Below, piece after piece: positions 58,707 through 64,000 of a stretch of 64,000 nucleotides of DNA. The stretch is from Saprospiraceae bacterium. GTDB taxonomy: Bacteria > Bacteroidota > Bacteroidia > Chitinophagales > Saprospiraceae. How positions within the stretch are numbered: position 1 is the stretch's first letter; each line of letters begins with the position of its first letter. Location of the stretch: the NCBI GenBank assembly GCA_027488855.1, contig JAIYAV010000233.1, forward strand, positions 34,375-98,374. Reading direction: 5' to 3'. The position numbers and the translations under genes are program-made. The notes under the pieces are model-generated. The model was not told where the DNA came from, ran no database searches, and saw only the letters and a list, made by a program, of their open reading frames with translations.

Positions 58707-59311
58707 TAAAAGCGGATCCCCGCGCTCAAAGTCAGCACATTGTTCCGGCCAGTCGTATTCGCAAAGTAGTCGGACATACCAATTTCGTAATTCAGGTCCA
58801 CGGTTAGGATGCTGACGTCCATGCCCAAGCCGACGTTGGCACCCCAGGTAAAGGTTTTGAGATCATCCTTGCTGAAAGGGATGCCTGCTTTTTCATTCAC
58901 CGCAAGGATCATCGTTGGCGTTACCCCACCTTTCAGGTACAGGTTGAGCAATTGTTTTTTGCCCGTGATGTCGAAGCCGATGTTTACAGGGGCTTTTAAG
59001 GCCTGGATGGTCGTTTCATCCTTAAAGTTAACCTGGGTATCGGTATCAATGTCGTTCACCAAACGAGCCGTATAGTTGTTGAAATGTAAACCAGGGTTGA
59101 GGAATAATTTTTTGCCACCGACTCGAAAATCCACCCCGGCGTTCCAGCCTACTTTGGCTGCGGCCTGCAAATCGCCCAGATTGCCATCTACTGCAGATAG
59201 GTTTACACCCACTTTAGGGTTGATGATGGTTTTATTCTTTTGGGCTTGGGCGTTATAGCTTGAAAAAGTCACCAGCGTCAGGACAGCTACTATTGCTTGC
59301 AAAGTTCTCAT
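58706..59311 (-). CDS. PorT-like outer membrane beta-barrel protein
   Basis: 201 aa with a signal peptide (cleavage near 'AQAQ', residue 23). The sequence alternates hydrophobic and polar residues as in small 8-stranded barrels and has the typical pattern 'INPKVGVNLSAVDG', 'VGWNAGVDFRVGGKKLFLNP', 'LKGGVTPTMILAV' and a C-terminal 'VLTLSAGIRF' ending in Phe, the signal for BAM-dependent insertion. Function unknown. It is a single-gene unit. Confidence 0.82.
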   Translation of the reverse strand: MRTLQAIVAVLTLVTFSSYNAQAQKNKTIINPKVGVNLSAVDGNLGDLQAAAKVGWNAGVDFRVGGKKLFLNPGLHFNNYTARLVNDIDTDTQVNFKDETTIQALKAPVNIGFDITGKKQLLNLYLKGGVTPTMILAVNEKAGIPFSKDDLKTFTWGANVGLGMDVSILTVDLNYEIGMSDYFANTTGRNNVLTLSAGIRF

Positions 59312-59433
59312 TGTTTTCGTTGTTTTTTGGTTTTGAAATCGAATATGCTCCTAGAACGTTTGAGGGATTTTATTTTAGCATTCCCGCATGCCACTTAAAC
59401 ATAATTTTAATGTTTCCTTCAGAAAACCTTAAC

Positions 59434-59518
59434 GAATGACGAGTTATTCGAATGACGAATGACGAATTTTTGGAGCGTTGCCCTTATCGTCATTCGTCAT
59501 TCGAAAAATTCGTCATTC
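59434..59518. terminator. Long hairpin of GAATGAC repeats
   Basis: Arms 59434-59465 and 59487-59518 (32 nt, 2 mismatches) are built from gaatgacga units. It begins directly beyond the metalloprotease stop codon and is probably its terminator, though it lacks a T-run. Confidence 0.6.
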
Positions 59519-59519
59519 A

Positions 59520-60362
59520 CTAAGGGCAAGTTGTCAGCCGTGGTCCTTTGAAAGGATACATCCTGCTGATGAAACTCTTGTCTTCAGGGGAAAGCAGGTA
59601 ATTCCAGCGTACTTCAAATCCATCCAAGGTCAATTGTTTGGGGACAGAATAATGCATAATGGAAAGCGGATCATAACGACAGAACTGGGTTTGTGTGCTG
59701 CTGTATTTGCGGAACAAATTCTGATCCACATCCTGCCGACTCCAATCCTGGGTTTGGGCATAATAGGCATAAACCTTCTCTACATCCCACTGGATATTTT
59801 GCAGCGGGTTCTGGTGCTCGTGAATCAAACCCAGGGCATGGCCAAACTCGTGGAGCGTAGTGCGCCGGATTTCATAATCAGGCGTCCGGTCGGTAAACCA
59901 GCCAAAATTCATCGTTTTGGACAAAGAATCCAGGTACAAGGCATCCCGTCCCATGTACGACCAGGAACCTTCGCGGGGGCTCAGGCCGATGCGGATTTCC
60001 GCTTTGCCCTGGCGTACAAATTGCAGGCGAACATTGGCGTACAATTCCCATTCCCGTGCTGCTTTTTCGATGCGCAGGCGGAGCGTATTGCTCAAACTAT
60101 CCATGAATTTTACGCGAATCACTTGCCCTACGTTCCACAATTTAGTGCGGAGAGCTGCCGTGCGCAGGTGGGCATCACCTTCCAGGTTTTTTTCAACACA
60201 GCTATGAACGATGGAAGGATCGACATTGTCTTCCGCTAGTGTTTGTTCCAGCAAATCGCTGATGTCCTGATCAGGGTCGGGCATGATTTCACAACTTAAG
60301 GCTCCCAATCCAAGAAGCAGGGTACATATCCAGAGGTAGTGCGCAGCAATTTGCTTTTTCAT
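59520..60362 (-). CDS. Astacin-like (M12A) zinc metalloprotease lipoprotein
   Basis: 280 aa. The lipoprotein signal 'LLLGLGALSCEIMPDPDQ' puts the lipobox Cys near residue 24. The catalytic zinc motif 'TTLHEFGHALGLIHEHQNP' (HExxHxxGxxHE, near residue 167) is complete, and the Met-turn is seen in 'DPLSIMHYSVPKQL' (S-x-MHY), as in astacins. The N-terminal domain has 'IRVKFMDSLSNTLRLRIEKA' and 'RLQFVRQGKAEIRIGLSP'. It would cut proteins at the cell surface or in the periplasm. It is a single-gene unit flanked by a divergent T9SS-sorted protein gene. Confidence 0.9.
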   Translation of the reverse strand: MKKQIAAHYLWICTLLLGLGALSCEIMPDPDQDISDLLEQTLAEDNVDPSIVHSCVEKNLEGDAHLRTAALRTKLWNVGQVIRVKFMDSLSNTLRLRIEKAAREWELYANVRLQFVRQGKAEIRIGLSPREGSWSYMGRDALYLDSLSKTMNFGWFTDRTPDYEIRRTTLHEFGHALGLIHEHQNPLQNIQWDVEKVYAYYAQTQDWSRQDVDQNLFRKYSSTQTQFCRYDPLSIMHYSVPKQLTLDGFEVRWNYLLSPEDKSFISRMYPFKGPRLTTCP

Positions 60363-60550
60363 GGTGATGGTATTGATGGATGAACGAACTCGATTGATTG
60401 ATGCATCAAAGTTCGATCAATCCAGTGCGCCAAACATCACCGCAAAACGGGAGGGGGGAAATATCCTCAGAAATGAGGAGGAAATAACATGAGTACAAAA
60501 CCCCAAAAACTGACTTATACCCATACCATTAACCCTCAAAACAAAAACCT

Positions 60551-61795
60551 ATGCGCCAAATCCTTACACTCTTGATCGCCCTATTCTCCCTCAGCCTCCA
60601 GGCCCAAAAAGACTGCTCCATCCAGCCTTCCAGCCACACGCCTCTCATCGATTTACAAGGCCAAAACTATCGAGGTTACCTCGGCGGCCTGTACGCCAAT
60701 GGCAAAAACGAACGCCCTGCTGCCCAACTCCGCACGATCCAGCAGCAAATCGCCCAGGTAAAACCCCTGAATCTCCTGGGACAAAGTGATGTCAAGGGAA
60801 AAATCGTGATGATCGGAGTAGGTGCCTCCAACCCCCGCACTGAATTTGAACGCTTCAAACAAAAAGCGCTGGCTTTTGCGGGCCTCAATCCCAATTTGGT
60901 GCTGATCAACACCTGCATCGGCGGCCAGGGGGTACAAAAAATGAACGATGCCGCCGACAATTATTGGCAAAGTGCTACCAATACCCTAAAAAGCAGCGGC
61001 CTGAGCGACAAGCAGGTACAACTCGCCTGGGTGGAAACCGACAATACCCAAACTGGTGACACCCTTTTCCCCTGCGCACCCCTGCAACTGATGGAGGATT
61101 ACCGCCTACTCCTGGAAGTCCTGCACGACAAATACCCCAATCTGAAAGTGGTGTATTTTTCAGCTCGGGCTTTTTCCGGCTATGCCACTCCAGTGCCGGG
61201 TGGGGTAGGGAAGGGGCTACTTTTTCCCCGGGATTATTACTCGGGTTGGGCGATCAAATGGTTGATCGACAATGCGGATCAACAAAAGCCAGGCTACATT
61301 ACCACGGGCACACAATCCAATATTCCCCACGTCACCTGGGGTTCTTACCACTGGAGCAATGCCAGTTTGCCGCGCAGTGATGGCTTTAAACTGGATTGCC
61401 AGAGCGATGTGGGTGAGGATGGCCTGCACCTGACCAGCCTGGGAGAAGATAAAATTGGGCAGTTGATGTTTGACTATTTTCAAAAAGACCCCACGGCGCA
61501 GGCCTGGTTTTTGAAATCAACTACCACGCCGACCTTTTCGATTACAAGTGCATTGCCCTACATTCAGATTTACCCCAATCCTGTTGCGGAATCCTTACAC
61601 TTGCGCTTGGCGCAGCCACTATCGGAAGTCACTCTGACCTTGCGCAACTTGCAAGGCATCAGCGTATGGCAAAAACAGGGAGACTTGAGCACTGAAAATG
61701 AAATCAGTGATTTGCCGAACCTGCCTGCTGGGATTTACCTGCTGGAATGCCGTTGGGAGCAGGAGCGGCGGGTGCTTAAGGTGGTGAAAGGCTAA
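60551..61795 (+). CDS. Secreted protein with T9SS type A sorting domain, possibly SGNH-hydrolase-like
   Basis: 414 aa with a signal peptide (cleavage near 'LQAQ', residue 19). The body has 'GKIVMIGVGASNPRTEFERF', 'PNLVLINTCIGGQGVQKMND' and 'DGLHLTSLGEDKIGQLMFDY'. Gly-rich 'CIGGQG' and 'D..H....G' are loosely like blocks of SGNH hydrolases, but the nucleophile GDS is absent, so enzymatic function is unsure. The C-terminal ~75 residues are a type A sorting domain ('PYIQIYPNPVAESLHLRLAQ', 'LPAGIYLLECRW'). It is surface-delivered by T9SS. It converges with the small GldM-like gene with a 4-bp overlap. Confidence 0.8.
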   Translation: MRQILTLLIALFSLSLQAQKDCSIQPSSHTPLIDLQGQNYRGYLGGLYANGKNERPAAQLRTIQQQIAQVKPLNLLGQSDVKGKIVMIGVGASNPRTEFERFKQKALAFAGLNPNLVLINTCIGGQGVQKMNDAADNYWQSATNTLKSSGLSDKQVQLAWVETDNTQTGDTLFPCAPLQLMEDYRLLLEVLHDKYPNLKVVYFSARAFSGYATPVPGGVGKGLLFPRDYYSGWAIKWLIDNADQQKPGYITTGTQSNIPHVTWGSYHWSNASLPRSDGFKLDCQSDVGEDGLHLTSLGEDKIGQLMFDYFQKDPTAQAWFLKSTTTPTFSITSALPYIQIYPNPVAESLHLRLAQPLSEVTLTLRNLQGISVWQKQGDLSTENEISDLPNLPAGIYLLECRWEQERRVLKVVKG

Positions 61796-62202
61796 TCCGC
61801 TACCACCGTCAAGCCTAAAGATCCCCACTTGACTCCCTGAGCACCCCCTTCACAATCCAGGCGGATGTTGTCAAAAATCAGGCGGTCGCCTACTTTGGCC
61901 ATACTGATCAGCTGTTGAGTACCCGCGTTTATTTGCGCGCCAGGATTATTGTAGCCTATCGAATCCTGTTTTTTTCGTAGCAAAAAAAAATTAAAACCCC
62001 GCACCTGACAGCCTGTTTGGTATTTGAAGCCTGGTGCGGACTGGTCCAATACTTTTAACTTTTGTAAGGCGGAAAAAGTGATGTCCGCTTCGACGGTAGC
62101 GACAGGCAAGGTGAGTCTGCTGTAATTCACGGCTGGGAATATCAGGAAAATGAAGCCCAGGCAAAGCATGGAATGACGGAGTAGTTGGAGTGGGTTGAGC
62201 AT
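61792..62202 (-). CDS. Small GldM C-terminal-like domain protein
   Basis: 136 aa with an N-terminal hydrophobic signal ('LLRHSMLCLGFIFLIFPAVN'). The body aligns by eye with the last ~90 residues of the M56 protein upstream: 'GCQVRGFNFFLLRKKQDSIG' against 'KCEILGFNCILIPREKDPIQ', and 'VGDRLIFDNIRLDCEGG' against 'VNDQIIFDNIRAKCPGD'. This is the fourth-domain type found at the C-terminus of GldM, the T9SS/gliding motor protein. It lies 93 bp after the M56 gene, in the same direction, with a 13-bp hairpin between them. Probably a duplicated, free-standing partner domain. Confidence 0.7.
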   Translation of the reverse strand: MLNPLQLLRHSMLCLGFIFLIFPAVNYSRLTLPVATVEADITFSALQKLKVLDQSAPGFKYQTGCQVRGFNFFLLRKKQDSIGYNNPGAQINAGTQQLISMAKVGDRLIFDNIRLDCEGGAQGVKWGSLGLTVVAD

Positions 62203-62242
62203 TGTTGTGGGTTTTTCCAGGATAATGCGGAAAGTGGAGATT

Positions 62243-62280
62243 GGTTACAGCAGCTGCCTTTTGTTGGAGCTGCTGTAACC
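62243..62280. terminator. Hairpin between M56 gene and GldM-like gene
   Basis: ggttacagcagct (62243-62255) pairs perfectly with agctgctgtaacc (62268-62280); loop 12 nt, no T-run. It may act as a partial terminator or mRNA-end stabiliser. Confidence 0.6.
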
Positions 62281-62295
62281 ATCTGTATAAAGCGG

Positions 62296-64000
62296 CTATT
62301 CCTTTTTCTCTGGGTCGGCGACGACTTTGAAAGTCATGTTATTGATTTTGCGGCCTTTTTCATCTCCCGGGCATTTGGCCCGAATGTTGTCAAAAATGAT
62401 CTGGTCATTTACATTAATGGCCTGAATCAAATCAAGCGCCTTAGGAAGAAAGGCTCCGCCTGGGTTTGACAACTGTATTGGATCTTTTTCTCGGGGAATT
62501 AAGATACAGTTGAATCCCAAGATTTCACACTTGACATTAGCATAATCGTTGGAATATGCTGGGGGAAGCTTAGGTTCAATTCCTTTGCTCGACCGAATTG
62601 TGGATACGGGGATACTTCCACCAATGTAATCCACGCCACTCAAGGTAGCCACAGGATCAGGGAGTATTGCCAGAAACTCAACATCCCAATAGTAATCAGG
62701 CGTTGTAACCCTAATGACCATCTTGCCCGTTTGCTTGGCGTAAGTTTTGAACTGCCCCTTGCCCAAGTTTTCAAAAAAGAGATTTGCACTGCTTAGTTTG
62801 ATTTGTTCTGCTAGAACTCCTGAAACGGTGACGCTGATGGTGTTCTCACCCAAAAAAAGAGTTTTGTCGCGCAGCGTGATTATTTTTAACTCGGGTTGGC
62901 TGGGTTGCGCAGGTGGGGTGTCCACTGCAGCGGGATCAGGAATCGGCTTCACCCTAAACTCCACCTCCTGCCGATAATTCGGCGCCTCCACCAGGATTGT
63001 AGCCCTACCTGGCCTAACTGCTCTGACAATGTACTTCCCCTTTCCGGTTGCCGTCAACCGAACATCCCGGCTACTCACCTGCATCTGATCGGCAGGGACA
63101 CCTGAAATAGCCACACTAATGGGATTGTCCACGCCCATGTACAACACATTCATGCGGTCGGCAGCTACGCTGAGCACGGCATCGTTGTTGCTTTGGGGCA
63201 GGCTGTCAATAGTGCTGGTAGTTTTGCTTGGAGGAGGATTTTCTACAACTGTTATAGGGGAAATTGTTTCTGAATCTTTCACCAAGGGTTTGGTCGTCGT
63301 CTTTGTCGCTGCGGTTTTGGGTTTTTCTGGCAATACAAAAGTGGGCTTAACTTTGGATGCAGGTGTTTTCTTTTCAGCTTGCGCGACCGGAGCGAAAAGC
63401 CCCAAGGCAAGAAGCAACAAGGGCATCAACAAAACAGCACTGCTCCAGTGCTGGGTAAAAAGCTGAGGCTTGGTAGCAGTGGGGCCAGCTAGAATCTGGC
63501 GTACCCGCGTTGCAAAATGAGAAGCATGATTTTGAGCTTGCATAACCAAGGGGATATTTTGATGGTGATGTAATCGTTGTAAGTGCAGGAGCGCCTCGGC
63601 GTACACGAGTTGGTTGCAACCAGAAAGCAGAACCGCTTCGTCACAAGCTTCTTCGCGCAGTTCCTGGATGCGGCGGCTGAGTACCCAAATCAAAGGGTGA
63701 TAAAAAAAGAAGATTTGTAAAAGGGCCAGCAAAAGATTGACCAAAAAGTCGGCCCGCCGAATGTGGATCAACTCGTGGCGGATCAAAGCCTCCAACAAGG
63801 CAGGCGGCGTTTGGCAAAGCAAGGCCGCAGGCAGGATGACTACCGGGAAAAGATGTCCAAAAGTAAGCGGTGAATTCAGGGTGGAACTGCTGTAAAAGCC
63901 GATTTTTTGGCGCAAACCCAGACTCGTTTTCACTTGTTCAATCAGTTGCAAAACACGGGGGTCAACTATGCTGCTGCTTTTTCGCCGCAGCACAGTCAAG
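62296..64000 (-). CDS. M56/BlaR1-type membrane metallopeptidase with GldM-like C-terminal domains, 5' end outside window
   Basis: At least 567 codons; the true start is to the right of the window. The peptidase part has the zinc motif 'LIRHELIHIRRADFLVNLLL' (HExxH) near residue 90 of the visible part and 'RIQELREEACDEAVL', both typical of BlaR1/MecR1, then a membrane helix ('SAVLLMPLLLLALGLFAPVA', ~190-210). A Pro/Thr/Lys-rich linker follows. The periplasmic C-terminus holds two similar beta modules ('MNVLYMGVDNPISVAISGVP' and 'KTLFLGENTISVTVSGVLAE') and a final module with 'IIFDNIRAKCPG'. These match the layout of GldM periplasmic domains. It may sense something at the envelope and cleave a repressor; a BlaI-like gene would be expected just upstream, outside the window. 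Confidence 0.88.
   Translation of the reverse strand, partial: LTVLRRKSSSIVDPRVLQLIEQVKTSLGLRQKIGFYSSSTLNSPLTFGHLFPVVILPAALLCQTPPALLEALIRHELIHIRRADFLVNLLLALLQIFFFYHPLIWVLSRRIQELREEACDEAVLLSGCNQLVYAEALLHLQRLHHHQNIPLVMQAQNHASHFATRVRQILAGPTATKPQLFTQHWSSAVLLMPLLLLALGLFAPVAQAEKKTPASKVKPTFVLPEKPKTAATKTTTKPLVKDSETISPITVVENPPPSKTTSTIDSLPQSNNDAVLSVAADRMNVLYMGVDNPISVAISGVPADQMQVSSRDVRLTATGKGKYIVRAVRPGRATILVEAPNYRQEVEFRVKPIPDPAAVDTPPAQPSQPELKIITLRDKTLFLGENTISVTVSGVLAEQIKLSSANLFFENLGKGQFKTYAKQTGKMVIRVTTPDYYWDVEFLAILPDPVATLSGVDYIGGSIPVSTIRSSKGIEPKLPPAYSNDYANVKCEILGFNCILIPREKDPIQLSNPGGAFLPKALDLIQAINVNDQIIFDNIRAKCPGDEKGRKINNMTFKVVADPEKKE

Overview
This window looks like chromosome from a member of the Bacteroidota, most likely Saprospiraceae (Haliscomenobacter-like). 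The evidence is two SusC-type receptors (one paired with SusD), C-terminal type IX secretion (T9SS) sorting domains, GldM-type modules, DUF2911, CRTAC1/FG-GAP proteins, promoters of the TTTG/TAnnTTTG type, and almost no Shine-Dalgarno sequences. The family-level placement is an inference. No tRNA, rRNA, CRISPR array or complete insertion sequence was seen.

Layout. 1-7.0 kb: a peptide-type ABC substrate-binding lipoprotein running off the left edge (absent from the ORF track because it has no stop inside the window), a TIGR01777 epimerase, a serine beta-lactamase/D-aminoacylase fusion, and a minus-strand operon of ECF sigma factor, anti-sigma-like protein and ClpP-like protease. 7-23 kb: a small T9SS-sorted protein, a TonB-dependent-type beta-barrel, two paralogous LytS-type histidine kinases followed by a LytTR response regulator, a YCF48-like protein, and a SusC-like receptor upstream of a giant CRTAC1 lipoprotein. 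22.7-26.4 kb: an operon of a substrate-binding protein fused to an OmpA domain, a permease and an ATPase. 26.4-41 kb: mostly housekeeping genes: an OM protein, coaX, purH, aspartate kinase facing an ACT-domain protein, DUF5995, a beta-helix lipoprotein, Rof, an SDR, DUF2911, mgsA, L27 (with an extra domain) and L21, and an aspartyl protease with a PDZ domain. A probable ~190-nt structured RNA lies between purH and aspartate kinase. 41.3-46.2 kb: a SusC/SusD pair closed by a strong terminator.

46.5-58.5 kb: a class I lanthipeptide gene cluster, the most interesting accessory region. It has two related, unusually long, Cys-rich precursors separated by a decayed transposase, a DUF6734-like putative glycosyltransferase, an unrecognised 465-aa protein with weak LanC-like character, a full-length LanB dehydratase, a LanC cyclase, a C39-peptidase ABC exporter and an HlyD adaptor. 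The expected order of action is LanB dehydration, LanC cyclisation, possibly glycosylation, then cleavage after Gly-Gly and export. 58.7-64 kb: a PorT-like barrel, an astacin-like metalloprotease lipoprotein, a T9SS-sorted protein, a small GldM-domain protein and an M56/BlaR1-type peptidase with GldM-like C-terminal modules, running off the right edge.

The intergenic DNA is rich in long imperfect hairpins (18-40 bp arms), two of them sharing the same loop core, and in REP-like palindromes at 14.0 and 38.4 kb. All functional calls rest on reading motifs by eye; no database search was run.
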